Shown: positions 26,508 through 35,300 of the stretch, piece by piece
How positions within the stretch are numbered: position 1 is the first letter of the stretch
Layout of the letters: every line of letters begins with the position of its first letter
Origin: Flavobacterium sp. UBA7665
GTDB taxonomy: Bacteria; Bacteroidota; Bacteroidia; Flavobacteriales; Flavobacteriaceae
Length of the DNA stretch: 64,000 nt
Direction of reading: 5' to 3'
Assembly: GCA_002483285.1 (NCBI GenBank)
Contig: DLHP01000043.1
Location: 132,262 to 196,261 of the forward strand
Translations under genes and position numbers: made by a program
Notes under the pieces: generated by a model
The model's input: only the letters and a program-made list of their open reading frames with translations
Databases searched by the model: none
What the model was told of the DNA's origin: nothing

Positions 26508-26903
26508 CTATCGAATGGGTTCCCACAATTCGATTTTGTTCCCTTCGTTGTCCATGAGGTGCACGAATTTTCCGTAGTCGTAAGTTGAAATGTCATCGAG
26601 TACGGTTACGCCTTCAGCCTTGAGTTTTTCAACGAGCCCTTCGATATTCTGAACCGTGTAATTGATCATGAATTCCTTTTTGGATGGCGCGAAATAATCG
26701 CTTCCCGATTTAAACGGGCTCCATTGGAGCATGTTGATTTCTTCGGGGTTTGCGATGTTCCTCGATTCAAAACTCGAGCCCCATTCGTTGGTCTCGATAC
26801 CGAGATGGCGCGTGTACCAAGCTTTGGTCTCGCCCGGATTGTCAGAAAAAAAGAAAATCCCTCCAACGCCTGTTACTTTTGGCTCCTTGTTTTGTGCTTC
26901 CAT
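26508..26903 (-). CDS. VOC-family (glyoxalase/dioxygenase-like) protein
   Basis: A 131-residue vicinal oxygen chelate protein with two beta-alpha-beta-beta-beta repeats: GVGGIFFFSDNPGETKAWYTRHLGIE at the start and FVHLMDNEGNKIELWEP at the end, where the last Glu is the usual metal ligand. Substrate unknown; similar small VOC proteins are annotated as glyoxalase or antibiotic resistance proteins. It lies 13 bases after the DUF4199 gene on the same strand and probably shares its transcript. Confidence 0.85.
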   Translation of the reverse strand: MEAQNKEPKVTGVGGIFFFSDNPGETKAWYTRHLGIETNEWGSSFESRNIANPEEINMLQWSPFKSGSDYFAPSKKEFMINYTVQNIEGLVEKLKAEGVTVLDDISTYDYGKFVHLMDNEGNKIELWEPIR

Positions 26904-26916
26904 TTTATAGTGATTG

Positions 26917-27465
26917 TTAGCTTGCGATTATAGTTTGGTTGTTTTCACCGTCGGGTTTGCGTTTGAGGATGAGTGCGCTGAAAAGGGTGACTACCAAACC
27001 AAGCGGAACAATTTCGGAATAGGTAATCAACACGAGCATAATAGGACTTTTATACATATCGCTCCACATTTTGATTTGTGCTTTCTGCTCGGCAATCTTC
27101 GCGGCGCTTGCTCCTTCCCTTGCTAAATTGCTTAATATCTTTTCGCCGAATTTTTCCATGTAATCGGGATTGAAACAGTAATAATAAATCAGCCACGTAA
27201 TGACATACATCGTTGAGGCGATGAGCATAATCCACAATCCCATCTTGAACGCTTTGCCAAAAGTAATCGCGCCGTTTAGGGATTGGTCGCGATAATTTTT
27301 GATCCCGACAAAAATCATGATGAATGCGACTAGCATCGAAGCATAGCCTACAAGCATGCTCGGCTCGATATCGGGATTGTTTTTGTAAATGTGCATTGAC
27401 GTTACCATTATAGTAGAAACGATAGCGCCCGCAATTAGTCCGTAAATTAAAATGGTCTTTCTCAT
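26917..27465 (-). CDS. DUF4199 membrane protein
   Basis: A 182-residue protein with four hydrophobic segments: IYGLIAGAIVSTIMVTSM, MLVGYASMLVAFIMIFVG, FKMGLWIMLIASTMYVITWLI, and a C-terminal one near SEIVPLGLVVTLFSALIL. A soluble helical loop (EKILSNLAREGASAAKIAEQKAQI) sits between the last two. This is the DUF4199 layout, a Bacteroidetes family of unknown role. The ATG at 27465 is chosen over an upstream start, which would add 17 codons without conserved character. It lies between a LuxR-type regulator and a VOC protein, all on the same strand. Confidence 0.87.
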   Translation of the reverse strand: MRKTILIYGLIAGAIVSTIMVTSMHIYKNNPDIEPSMLVGYASMLVAFIMIFVGIKNYRDQSLNGAITFGKAFKMGLWIMLIASTMYVITWLIYYYCFNPDYMEKFGEKILSNLAREGASAAKIAEQKAQIKMWSDMYKSPIMLVLITYSEIVPLGLVVTLFSALILKRKPDGENNQTIIAS

Positions 27466-27572
27466 TGTGATTTTGTTTAAGGTTGATGCCGCAAATGTAC
27501 CGTGAGCCGAAGCCAAAAACGGTCATACTTTAGTATGGTTCTGCAATAAAAAGCGCCAATCATACCAAGGTA

Positions 27573-28031
27573 CTACGCGATGATTCGGAGCTTTTTCGCC
27601 TTGTCGATGGCTTGGGTGCGGCTCTTGACTTCCATCTTTTCGAACAAACCCGATACATGTGTCTTGACGGTGCTCAGCGAAATGAACAGCTGTTCCCCGA
27701 TTTCGGCATTGCTCAGGCCGCGCGCCATCATCTGCAATACTTGGAGTTCACGCGGACGCAAATTCAATCGTTCGAGTTCGCGCGCATCGACTGTAAAATC
27801 CGAAACATAGATTTCCTTCTCGACAAACAGCGTCTTGACTTTGGGTTTGTTGAGTTTGAGTGCAATCCAGATGCCAAGCGCGGTGAAAAGGCACGCGATG
27901 AGCCCAATGTAAATGTCAATCGCATAATCGAGCACAAGGAACTTCCATTCCATCCAACGCAGCAGGAACAACATCGCCGAAAGTCCGATTCCGTACAAAA
28001 AAACATGCTTATATTTGGCAATACCAATCAT
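27573..28031 (-). CDS. Membrane-anchored LuxR-type transcriptional regulator
   Basis: A 152-residue protein with two N-terminal membrane helices (HVFLYGIGLSAMLFLLRW; YAIDIYIGLIACLFTALGIWIAL) and a C-terminal LuxR/FixJ helix-turn-helix (LRPRELQVLQMMARGLSNAEIGEQLFISLSTVKTHVSGLFEKM). It has no receiver or ligand-binding domain, so DNA binding would occur at the membrane. The ATG at 28031 follows the stop of the serine hydrolase gene by one base, so the two are coupled. It is followed by DUF4199 and VOC genes that may be its targets; that is inference. Confidence 0.87.
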   Translation of the reverse strand: MIGIAKYKHVFLYGIGLSAMLFLLRWMEWKFLVLDYAIDIYIGLIACLFTALGIWIALKLNKPKVKTLFVEKEIYVSDFTVDARELERLNLRPRELQVLQMMARGLSNAEIGEQLFISLSTVKTHVSGLFEKMEVKSRTQAIDKAKKLRIIA

Positions 28032-28032
28032 T

Positions 28033-29184
28033 CTATTTCGCTGTTCCGAGCATTTTATACGCTTCGTCGATCCACACATAATAGTCGTCGCTATGTGGCT
28101 TTCCGCTCCTGCTTTTCATTGCGCCAAGCCTTACGATGATCAGTTTGTCCTGGGGAATTACAATGACGTACTGCCCCAAATGGCCACGCATGTAAAACAC
28201 CTTTTTACCCTGATATTCTGATAGCCAGAACCCATAACCGTATTGTGGCGAATCGGCAAACCGTGGTACAATAGATTTGGCTACAAAGGCACTGTCCAGA
28301 ATTTGCTGCCCGTTCCAGTTGCCATAATGTTCATAGAGCTTCCCGAAACGCGCAAAGTCACGTGCGTTGCTCGCAATACAGCAATATGCCTTCACGACTC
28401 CGCCTTTGCGGTCGGTTTGCCAGAGCGCGGGATTCTCGGCTCCCATGGGTTGCCAGAAATTTTCCCAGACGTAGTCGGCAAGGCTTTTCCCGGTTGCTTT
28501 TTCAATGACCATGGCCAGCAGTTGGGTGTTGCCACTTAAGTATTTGTATGATTTTCCGGGTGCTTCGATGCCTTTTTGGCTCAGGATTACCGCGTCGAGA
28601 TGTTCATCGAAATAAGCGCGCGTCGTGATCGAGAACGGGCTGTAATACGACTCATCCCAATCCAATCCCGAGGCCATCGATGACAAGTCACCCACGGTCA
28701 TCGTAGCCGATTTTCCCTGTTTGAACTGCGGATAAAAATCAGACACCAACTGATCCAGGCTTTTGATCTTGCCCTGTGAAATGGCTTTACCAAGCGCCGC
28801 CGAAACCACACTTTTGGCCATAGAAAACGAATTGGATTTAGAATCCTTGTCGTAGCCATCATAATAACTCTCGCTCCAAAGGCTATCATTTTTGACCACC
28901 AGGAATGCAATAGTACCGAGGTCTTTGTGCCATTGCTCCAAGGTTTCGGTGGGTTTGACCTTATTGTAACCGTTGGAGAGCGGCCAAGGCTGCGGCGTGT
29001 GGCTTTTTGGAATCGTTCGGTTTTCGAATTCCTTGTAATCGTCAAGGAAAGCCGTAACATGACCGTTGAAATATATCTTGCGCACCGCGGTAATGAGGTA
29101 ATCGACTTTAAAAAGATATAGCAGGGCGATCAGTACCGCGAAAATAGCAACGAACCAGATCAGGATTTTCTTAAGGATTTTCAT
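28033..29184 (-). CDS. Beta-lactamase-family serine hydrolase, membrane-anchored
   Basis: A 383-residue class C beta-lactamase/esterase-like protein. An N-terminal membrane helix (ILIWFVAIFAVLIALLYLF) anchors it with the enzyme in the periplasm. The SxxK motif is SMAK (in NSFSMAKSVVSAAL), the second motif is YLS in YKYLSGNTQLLAM, and the HxG-type motif is RGHLGQY. It may be an esterase, amidase or peptidase; the beta-lactam link is only by fold. It is coupled to a LuxR-type regulator one base downstream. Confidence 0.88.
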   Translation of the reverse strand: MKILKKILIWFVAIFAVLIALLYLFKVDYLITAVRKIYFNGHVTAFLDDYKEFENRTIPKSHTPQPWPLSNGYNKVKPTETLEQWHKDLGTIAFLVVKNDSLWSESYYDGYDKDSKSNSFSMAKSVVSAALGKAISQGKIKSLDQLVSDFYPQFKQGKSATMTVGDLSSMASGLDWDESYYSPFSITTRAYFDEHLDAVILSQKGIEAPGKSYKYLSGNTQLLAMVIEKATGKSLADYVWENFWQPMGAENPALWQTDRKGGVVKAYCCIASNARDFARFGKLYEHYGNWNGQQILDSAFVAKSIVPRFADSPQYGYGFWLSEYQGKKVFYMRGHLGQYVIVIPQDKLIIVRLGAMKSRSGKPHSDDYYVWIDEAYKMLGTAK

Positions 29185-29238
29185 AGTGTTTGTTTGTGGA
29201 ATACGAATTTAATGAAATTTCATTCGTGATTCCAATTC

Positions 29239-29709
29239 TCAGAAAAGGCTTTGCTGCGCCGACGGACTTTCGTGTTCAAGCAGCCATTTCTTGCGCCACA
29301 AACCACCAGCATATCCGGTGAGCGAGCCGTTTGTACCGATGACGCGATGGCAGGGAACCACAATCCACAATGGGTTTTTACCATTGGCCGAAGCCACGGC
29401 ACGAATAGCCTTGACATCGCCGAGCTTTTTGGTAATGTCCATATAAGAGACGGTCTTTCCGAATGGGATTTGCAGCAATTCCTGCCACACTTTCTGTTGG
29501 AAATCGGTGCCTTGCGGATTGATCTTAAAATCGAATTGGGTGCGTTTGCCGTTGAAATATTCCTGCAGTTGTTGCACCGGTTCTTTTAAGGTAGCTGGGA
29601 TTTTTTTGGAAAGGTTGCCTTCGCTGAGGATGGAGATTTCGCTGATGCCATTGGCGTCTCCGGTGATCTTTGCGGTTCCGAGTGGGGTTTGGATGAATGC
29701 AGTTTCCAT
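29239..29709 (-). CDS. ogt: Methylated-DNA-[protein]-cysteine S-methyltransferase
   Basis: A suicide DNA repair protein that takes the methyl group from O6-methylguanine. The 156-residue protein has the acceptor motif VVPCHRVIG, preceded by AIRAVASANGKNPL and FQQKVWQELLQIPFGKTVSY, all standard. The ATG at 29709 fits the usual start (METAFIQTPLG). A longer frame would add 46 unlikely residues. It lies divergent to a small membrane protein gene. Confidence 0.94.
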   Translation of the reverse strand: METAFIQTPLGTAKITGDANGISEISILSEGNLSKKIPATLKEPVQQLQEYFNGKRTQFDFKINPQGTDFQQKVWQELLQIPFGKTVSYMDITKKLGDVKAIRAVASANGKNPLWIVVPCHRVIGTNGSLTGYAGGLWRKKWLLEHESPSAQQSLF

Positions 29710-29834
29710 GTCGTAAATGTAGCGATTCGGCGAAAAGCGGCAAACAACTGTGCTGATATATTCATAGAAAATCCCGAATTCCCATAAAAGCCGGCGCCGT
29801 GCTTTGCTTAATTTAGGCAAAAACAAAACACAAT

Positions 29835-30059
29835 ATGAACACTTCAAAAATCATCGCTATCGTATTGATTGTCGCCGCACTGGCAATCGCCTATATCGGA
29901 ATCAACACTGTAATGGCCAACACTGAGTCGTTTAATTTCCTAGGTATGAAATTCGATGTATCGAACGAATCCGGAAAAATGAAAGGGTTCTTGTATATCG
30001 GGTTAGCCGTTGTGCTTTTTGGTGGTGGCGTGTATACGCTCAACAAAGCCAAAAGCTAA
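29835..30059 (+). CDS. Small two-helix membrane protein, 74 aa
   Basis: Two hydrophobic helices (IIAIVLIVAALAIAYIGINTV; GFLYIGLAVVLFGGGVYTL) flank a polar loop of ~28 residues. It resembles the DUF3185-like small membrane proteins, but I am not sure of the family. It stands alone on the plus strand, and its stop is 5 bases from the convergent cytochrome gene. Confidence 0.7.
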   Translation: MNTSKIIAIVLIVAALAIAYIGINTVMANTESFNFLGMKFDVSNESGKMKGFLYIGLAVVLFGGGVYTLNKAKS

Positions 30060-30064
30060 CTGGG

Positions 30065-30451
30065 CTATTTTTTTTCGAAACTGTAAATGTAGGATTCCAA
30101 TGCGTGGAGTTCCTCATCAGACATGGCCTTGGTAATGGCGAAATTGGTTTTCATCACCGCATACTGTGCGGGATCCACAATCGGATCGCTTTGTTCCTTG
30201 AGGAACGCCACGATATCACCCTGTTGCTCTCTGTATACCTGCGCAATCTGTTGGATAGACGGTCCGACGATTTTCTGGTCTGGTTGGTGGCAGGTCGCAC
30301 ATTTGCCCTTGCCTTCAAAGATTTCCTTGCCCAGTTGTTCTGGCACTTGCTTTTCGGCTACCGGCTCAGGATAGAGCGGTTCCTTTTTTTCTGATTTTCC
30401 GCAGGAGGCGGAAAAAATAAGCATCAATAACATTGTCGCCAATTGTTTCAT
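30065..30451 (-). CDS. Lipoprotein monoheme cytochrome c
   Basis: A 128-residue protein with a lipobox signal peptide (MKQLATMLLMLIFSASC), a CATCH heme c motif in GKGKCATCHQPDQKIVGPS, and a distal Met in VMKTNFAITKAMSDEELHAL (Met ligand before SDEEL). It is a class I cytochrome c anchored in the periplasm. It sits after hemB on the same strand with a 149-base gap; heme c assembly needs the pathway encoded just upstream. The ATG at 30451 is chosen because it begins the lipoprotein signal; the longer frame runs into hemB. Confidence 0.9.
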   Translation of the reverse strand: MKQLATMLLMLIFSASCGKSEKKEPLYPEPVAEKQVPEQLGKEIFEGKGKCATCHQPDQKIVGPSIQQIAQVYREQQGDIVAFLKEQSDPIVDPAQYAVMKTNFAITKAMSDEELHALESYIYSFEKK

Positions 30452-30600
30452 TTGTATTTGGTATTGATATTTTTTAATAAATAATCCAGAAATTCTACAT
30501 GGCGATTCGGATACGATTTTGTAGGGACCACAGCTTCCCCTCCCCAGAGGCAAGTTAGCAAACCATCCGACACCGTCACTGCAGAAAATCTTCAAAAAAA

Positions 30601-31593
30601 CTACCTGTTCAACAACACCGACGCTTCTTTGGCAAAATAAGTAGAAATGATACTTGCGCCTGCGCGTTTGATGCACATTAATTGTTCGATCATGATGCGG
30701 TCGTGGTCAAGCCAACCGCGTTCGGCAGCTGCCTTAATCATGGCATATTCTCCCGAGACATGGTAAACCGAGACTGGAACATTTACCGCGTTTTTCACCT
30801 CCCGTACGATGTCTAAATAGGCGATTCCAGGTTTGACCATGACGATGTCGGCACCTTCAGCTACGTCGTCTAAGGCTTCACGGATGGCCTCTATGCGGTT
30901 CGCGTAATCCATCTGGTAAGTTTTTTTGTCCTTGGGGATATTGGTTGCATCCACCGGTGCCGAATCGAGTGCATCGCGAAATGGCCCGTAAAATGCCGAT
31001 GCGTATTTGGCGGCGTAACTCATGATGCCTACGTTGTGGTGGCCGTTTTCTTCAAGGGCTTTGCGGATGGCGTAGACCCGTCCGTCCATCATATCGGATG
31101 GCGCGACAAAATCGGCACCGGCCTCAGCGTGCGAAAGGCTCATTCTGGTGAGCGCGTCTACTGTGGCATCGTTGACCACGTAACCTTTTTCAATGATGCC
31201 GTCGTGTCCGTAAACAGAATAGGGATCGAGCGCCACGTCGGGCATGACGATCATTTCAGGAACTGCGTCTTTGATTGCTCTGATGGTTTGCTGCATCAGC
31301 CCGTCTTTGTTCCAGGCTTCTTTCCCGGTGTTGTCTTTGAGGTTTTCGGAGACTTTTACATAAATATTGACGGCACGGATGCCCAAATCCCAAGCTTCTT
31401 TGACCTCTCGGATGGTGTGGTCGAGCGAATGGCGGTAAATGCCCGGCATGGATGGTATGGCTACTTTGACATCTTTTCCTTCGGCGACAAACATGGGCAG
31501 CATGAAATCTTGTGGTGACAATGAGGTTTCGCGCACGAGTGAACGAATCGATTCGTTGGTTCTTAATCTTCTATTTCTGTGTAGTGGGAACAT
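30601..31593 (-). CDS. hemB: Porphobilinogen synthase (delta-aminolevulinate dehydratase)
   Basis: Condenses two 5-aminolevulinate to porphobilinogen. The 330-residue protein has the Schiff-base lysine region ADIVMVKPGIAYLDIV and the metal loop DVALDPYSVYGHDGI. The loop lacks the Cys triad of zinc enzymes, so this is a Mg/K-type HemB as in many bacteria. Its start overlaps the stop of the preceding DUF4421 gene by one base. It is part of the minus-strand heme block. Confidence 0.97.
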   Translation of the reverse strand: MFPLHRNRRLRTNESIRSLVRETSLSPQDFMLPMFVAEGKDVKVAIPSMPGIYRHSLDHTIREVKEAWDLGIRAVNIYVKVSENLKDNTGKEAWNKDGLMQQTIRAIKDAVPEMIVMPDVALDPYSVYGHDGIIEKGYVVNDATVDALTRMSLSHAEAGADFVAPSDMMDGRVYAIRKALEENGHHNVGIMSYAAKYASAFYGPFRDALDSAPVDATNIPKDKKTYQMDYANRIEAIREALDDVAEGADIVMVKPGIAYLDIVREVKNAVNVPVSVYHVSGEYAMIKAAAERGWLDHDRIMIEQLMCIKRAGASIISTYFAKEASVLLNR

Positions 31594-32540
31594 TATAACT
31601 TGATTTTGTTTTTGATTTTGTCTTTTTGTTGCTCTAAAAAAGTGGGCGCGTCAAAGCGGTATCCCACGAACGCAGTGGTATAACCTACCGCATCGCCTAC
31701 CGTGACAGCCGATTGAGATTCGTGCCCGTTGTAATGCACCTTGATTTGCGCACCGGCAAACCAACGTTCTGCGTTGTATCCGGGTGCGAGCATTAAACCG
31801 CCGGTATACATGGCAGCGGTGTATCGGTTGCCGTCATCCACCGTCCAGCTTACGCCTCCACCCAATGAAATCCCCGAGGCCAGCAGAAAGTTCTTTCCGA
31901 TTACCCAATTGTAATGGTAGGCCATCTCTGCAGCCACGTCTATGAAATATGCACGACTGCCTAGTAAAGGTTCGTGTCGGCCATCGAGGTTGGTATAATA
32001 GTACGACAATCCGGGTGCAAAACTACCCTGGCTGCGCAGTTGCTTGGCGTTCTGCAGCGTAACGGCGCGGAATGAAAAATTGCGGTTAAGTACGTACGAC
32101 GTGCTTCCGCCAATCTTCATCGATTTGAGTTTAGGCAGGTAAATAAAGGCTGCGGTGTTGTTCGCATTTTCGAGCGTCATGCCGCGCTGGTAGAAGAACT
32201 CGAGTTTTTGCATGAACCGGCCAGGATACAAAGCCGTTGCGAAAGACATCATTTTAGACCCTTTATTGTCGCGGTTGTCGGCAAAAATCGCCGGCGCAAA
32301 TCCAAAACTGAAGGCGACGATATCATACTGTACCCCAATGTTGATGGTGGTTTTTTGATTGGGAATCAAATTGACTTGCAGACCGTCATCGACATAATCG
32401 AAAACAAAATCGTTTGAGGTATTCAGCGCGAATACCTGTACCGATAACTTGTCCTCGATATTGCGCACATACGTGGAATCCTGTGCAAAAACAGGAACAG
32501 CTGCAAACAAAATCGCGGGAATAAATTGCTTTAGATCCAT
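31593..32540 (-). CDS. DUF4421 outer-membrane protein inside the heme block
   Basis: A 315-residue secreted protein with signal peptide MDLKQFIPAILFAAVPVFAQ and a beta-strand-rich mature part with alternating aromatic residues, typical of a small outer-membrane barrel (DUF4421). The function is unknown. It overlaps hemF by 10 bases upstream and hemB by one base downstream, so it is translated with the heme enzymes. An export or import role for a tetrapyrrole is possible but not shown. The C terminus (KDKIKNKIKL) is basic and does not look like a standard barrel signal. Confidence 0.85.
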   Translation of the reverse strand: MDLKQFIPAILFAAVPVFAQDSTYVRNIEDKLSVQVFALNTSNDFVFDYVDDGLQVNLIPNQKTTINIGVQYDIVAFSFGFAPAIFADNRDNKGSKMMSFATALYPGRFMQKLEFFYQRGMTLENANNTAAFIYLPKLKSMKIGGSTSYVLNRNFSFRAVTLQNAKQLRSQGSFAPGLSYYYTNLDGRHEPLLGSRAYFIDVAAEMAYHYNWVIGKNFLLASGISLGGGVSWTVDDGNRYTAAMYTGGLMLAPGYNAERWFAGAQIKVHYNGHESQSAVTVGDAVGYTTAFVGYRFDAPTFLEQQKDKIKNKIKL

Positions 32541-33433
32541 GGTTTCGGTGTTTGTAGGACTGCTATTAACTTTTCCTCTTCACTGCCTTTTTCGAGATGG
32601 TGGTCGTAAACCCATTGCACATGCGGCGGCAAACTCATCAATATACTTTCAATGCGGCCGTTGGTTTTGAGGCCGAACAAGGTGCCTTTGTCGTGTACAA
32701 GATTAAATTCAACATATCGCCCACGGCGGATTTCCTGCCAGGTACGATTGGCGGCGGTATAAGGCAAATGTTTCCTTCTGTTGAGGATTGGGAGGTAAGC
32801 GTCAAGGAAACTATTGCCCACTTGGGTTACAAAACGGTACCAGTCCTGCATGGTCATCGTATCGGTCGCTTTGCAATAGTCAAAAAACAACCCGCCAATG
32901 CCGCGCGCTTCCTGGCGGTGCGCGTTCCAGAAATAATCATCACATTGTTTTTTGTATTTGGGATAAAACTCTGGGTTGTGTTGGTCGCAGGCCGTTTTAC
33001 AGGTTTGGTGGAAATGGGTGGCGTCTTCGTCAAACAAATAATACGGCGTTAAATCCTGCCCGCCGCCAAACCATTGGTTGATAATATTACCGGCCGCGTC
33101 GTACATTTCAAAATACCGCCAGTTGGCATGTACGGTGGGCGCCATCGGGTTTTTGGGATGGATCACCAGGCTGAGCCCGCACGCAAAGAAATCGGCTTCA
33201 CCGACGTTGAACATTTTCTGCATGGCCTCGGGCAATTTCCCATGGACGGCAGAAATGTTGACGCCGCCTTTCTCAATCACATCGCCATTCTCCATTACAC
33301 GCGTGCGTCCGCCGCCGCCTTCCGGGCGCTGCCAAAGGTCTTCGCGAAATTGGGTACTGCCATCGGCGTCTGCCAAACCTTTGCAGATTTGGTCTTGCAA
33401 CTGCTGGATGTATGCGTAAAATTGGTCTTTCAT
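32531..33433 (-). CDS. hemF: Oxygen-dependent coproporphyrinogen III oxidase
   Basis: Converts coproporphyrinogen III to protoporphyrinogen IX with O2. The 300-residue protein has the HemF signatures FREDLWQRPEGGGGRTRV, VHANWRYFEMYD, WFGGGQDLTPYYLFDEDATHFHQ and FNLVHDKGTLFGLKTNGRIESILMSLPP. Its start overlaps the upstream GNAT gene by 4 bases (ATGA) and its end overlaps DUF4421 by 10. An aerobic heme pathway is implied; no hemN was seen in this window. Confidence 0.97.
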   Translation of the reverse strand: MKDQFYAYIQQLQDQICKGLADADGSTQFREDLWQRPEGGGGRTRVMENGDVIEKGGVNISAVHGKLPEAMQKMFNVGEADFFACGLSLVIHPKNPMAPTVHANWRYFEMYDAAGNIINQWFGGGQDLTPYYLFDEDATHFHQTCKTACDQHNPEFYPKYKKQCDDYFWNAHRQEARGIGGLFFDYCKATDTMTMQDWYRFVTQVGNSFLDAYLPILNRRKHLPYTAANRTWQEIRRGRYVEFNLVHDKGTLFGLKTNGRIESILMSLPPHVQWVYDHHLEKGSEEEKLIAVLQTPKPWI

Positions 33434-33972
33434 GATTGGTATTCTGATTTGAGCAGCCCGAAATAAACAATGTCTTCAAGGATGGCGTCGCCACTTTTAA
33501 ATTCCTCGCGCAAAATGCCTTCCTGGCGGAATCCGTGCTTGGTGGCGATGCGCTGGCTGGCGGTGTTTACTTTCGACGTACAGATGAACACTTTATTCAT
33601 AGACAGATCGTTGAAACAAAAATCAATGGTTTGCGATACTGCCCCAGAAATGATGCCCTGCCCCTCAAAATCCTTGTCGATGAAATAGGCGAGTTCGCAC
33701 TTTTGTATGGTTTTGTTCACATTCTTGATGCACACATAACCGATCAGGTTGTTGGTGTCATTGTGACGCAGGTAAAAATGGTGACCATCCTGGTTTTGTT
33801 CTTTTTCAAGGTTTCTAGCGATGAAATCCCTTGTGTTTTCAAGATCGCTGCAACTCGTTAAAGTTACAGGAAAAGTCTTTTGGATGTGTTGCTTATTTTG
33901 CTGTACCAACGCGTGGAATTCCTCGGGTTGGATGTTTTGGATGGTTTCTATGGTCCAGTTCTTAAAAGTCAT
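33430..33972 (-). CDS. GNAT-family N-acetyltransferase (RimJ/RimL-like)
   Basis: A 180-residue acetyltransferase with the RimL-type core: FYLRHNDTNNLIGYVCIKNV, then ELAYFIDKDFEGQGIISGAVSQTIDFCF, where GQGI is the acetyl-CoA loop, and FICTSKVNTASQRIATKHGFRQEGILRE at the end. The substrate is unknown; it could be a ribosomal protein or a small molecule. It overlaps hemF by 4 bases and so is expressed with it, a common placement in Flavobacteriaceae heme clusters. Confidence 0.9.
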   Translation of the reverse strand: MTFKNWTIETIQNIQPEEFHALVQQNKQHIQKTFPVTLTSCSDLENTRDFIARNLEKEQNQDGHHFYLRHNDTNNLIGYVCIKNVNKTIQKCELAYFIDKDFEGQGIISGAVSQTIDFCFNDLSMNKVFICTSKVNTASQRIATKHGFRQEGILREEFKSGDAILEDIVYFGLLKSEYQS

Positions 33973-34059
33973 CGTCGATTATTTTGCCTTTGCGATTTAT
34001 TGGAGACGCTCCAGGAAAATCCCTCGTTAAAGCGATAAGCTCCAGTTTACATGGGTTTG

Positions 34060-34120
34060 CGTGAAGGATGGCAGCAAGGTGCCGTGCACCGCGTACAGCC
34101 TGACCCGCAGGGGCACGCCC
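34060..34120 (+). repeat. Dispersed structured intergenic element, copy 4 (type C, short)
   Basis: GCGTGAAGGATGGCAGC, then a short hairpin GGTGC-CGT-GCACC, then GCGTACAGCCTGACC and GGGGCACGCCC. It matches the ends of the copies at 45497 and 52723 but lacks the long T/A stem. It lies between hemE and the GNAT gene, antisense to both. The 85 bases before it (33973-34059) show no gene. Confidence 0.65.
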
Positions 34121-34139
34121 AATTATTAATTGTTAATTA

Positions 34140-35162
34140 TCAACTGTTATACTCTTTCACCGCATCAATAAACGCCTTGGCATGATCTACCGGAATATTA
34201 GGCAAAATGCCGTGCCCGAGGTTTACGATGTATTTGTCCTTTCCGAATTCGTCGATCATTTGGTGTACCATTTTTTTGATGGTTGGGATGGGTGACAACA
34301 ATCTTGACGGATCAAAATTGCCCTGCAACGTAATGTTCCCACCCGATAAATAACGCGCGTTTCGTGGCGAACAAGTCCAATCAACACCAAGTGCCGACGC
34401 TTTGGATTTGCCCATTTCGCCCAGCGCAAACCAGCAGCCTTTGCCAAACACGATTACGTGGGTGTGCGGCGCGAGTGCCTCGACGATCTGGTTGATGTAT
34501 TTCCAGGAAAATTCCTGATAATCGACCGGTGATAGCATGCCGCCCCAACTGTCAAAAATTTGTACGGCATTTACGCCGGCTTCGACTTTCTTTTTGAGGT
34601 AAGCGATGGTGGTATCGGTGATTTTTTGAAGCAGAACATGCGCGGCTTCGGGATGCGTAAAGCAAAATCCCTTGGCGGTATCGAAACTTTTCGAGCCTTT
34701 GCCTTCTACGGCATAGCAGAAAATGGTCCAGGGCGAACCCGCGAAACCAATCAGCGGTACCTCATCGTTGAGCATTTGCTTGGTGAGTTTGATGGCGTCC
34801 ATGACATAACCCAACGTTTCGTCGATATTGGGTACGATTACTTTCTCTACATCCTGTGGCGTGCGGATCGGATTGGGTAAAAATGGCCCGACACTTTCTT
34901 TCATGAGCACTTCTATGCCCATGGCTTGAGGGACAACGAGAATGTCGGAGAACAAAATCGCGGCATCGGGAGCTATGCGGCGGATGGGCTGCACGGTGAT
35001 TTCGGAGGCGAGTTCGGGCGTTTGGCAACGCGTGAAAAAATCGTATTTGTCGCGTAGGGCGATGAATTCTGGCAGGTAGCGTCCGGCCTGGCGCATCATC
35101 CACACAGGTGGTCGCTCTACGGTTTCTCCTCTTAAGGCTTTTAGGAATAGGTCGTTTTTCAT
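34140..35162 (-). CDS. hemE: Uroporphyrinogen decarboxylase
   Basis: Decarboxylates uroporphyrinogen III to coproporphyrinogen III. The 340-residue protein has the family signatures [47 protein letters not shown] and [11 protein letters not shown]. The ATG at 35162 is chosen over one nine codons upstream, which reads into GTC-AAA repeat sequence. It follows hemD by 94 bases filled with that repeat. Confidence 0.97.
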   Translation of the reverse strand: MKNDLFLKALRGETVERPPVWMMRQAGRYLPEFIALRDKYDFFTRCQTPELASEITVQPIRRIAPDAAILFSDILVVPQAMGIEVLMKESVGPFLPNPIRTPQDVEKVIVPNIDETLGYVMDAIKLTKQMLNDEVPLIGFAGSPWTIFCYAVEGKGSKSFDTAKGFCFTHPEAAHVLLQKITDTTIAYLKKKVEAGVNAVQIFDSWGGMLSPVDYQEFSWKYINQIVEALAPHTHVIVFGKGCWFALGEMGKSKASALGVDWTCSPRNARYLSGGNITLQGNFDPSRLLSPIPTIKKMVHQMIDEFGKDKYIVNLGHGILPNIPVDHAKAFIDAVKEYNS

Positions 35163-35300
35163 AGTCGAAAGTCGAAGGTCAAAAGTCAAAGGCTTGCTTT
35201 GCGATGACGATCTGTTCTATTGGTTTATTAATTTTTGTATTGTTATCGTTGAATTGTCAGTCATCGGTCTTTTCTCTTTCGCCTTTCGACTTTTGACTGT
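35163..35300. repeat. GTC(R)AAA heptamer repeats around the hemD-hemE junction
   Basis: At 35163-35192 the sequence is a run of AGTCGAAAGTCGAAGGTCAAAAGTC type units. At 35270-35298 the opposite strand carries the same units (CTTTCGCCTTTCGACTTTTGACT), so the two form an imperfect inverted repeat. The second half lies in the last codons of hemD. Related runs are at 39284-39338 and 57088-57149. Confidence 0.6.

Noticed and set aside
25346..26596. Complete transposon or integron around the tyrosine recombinase
   Set aside because: No terminal repeats, partner transposase or gene-cassette sites could be seen near it.
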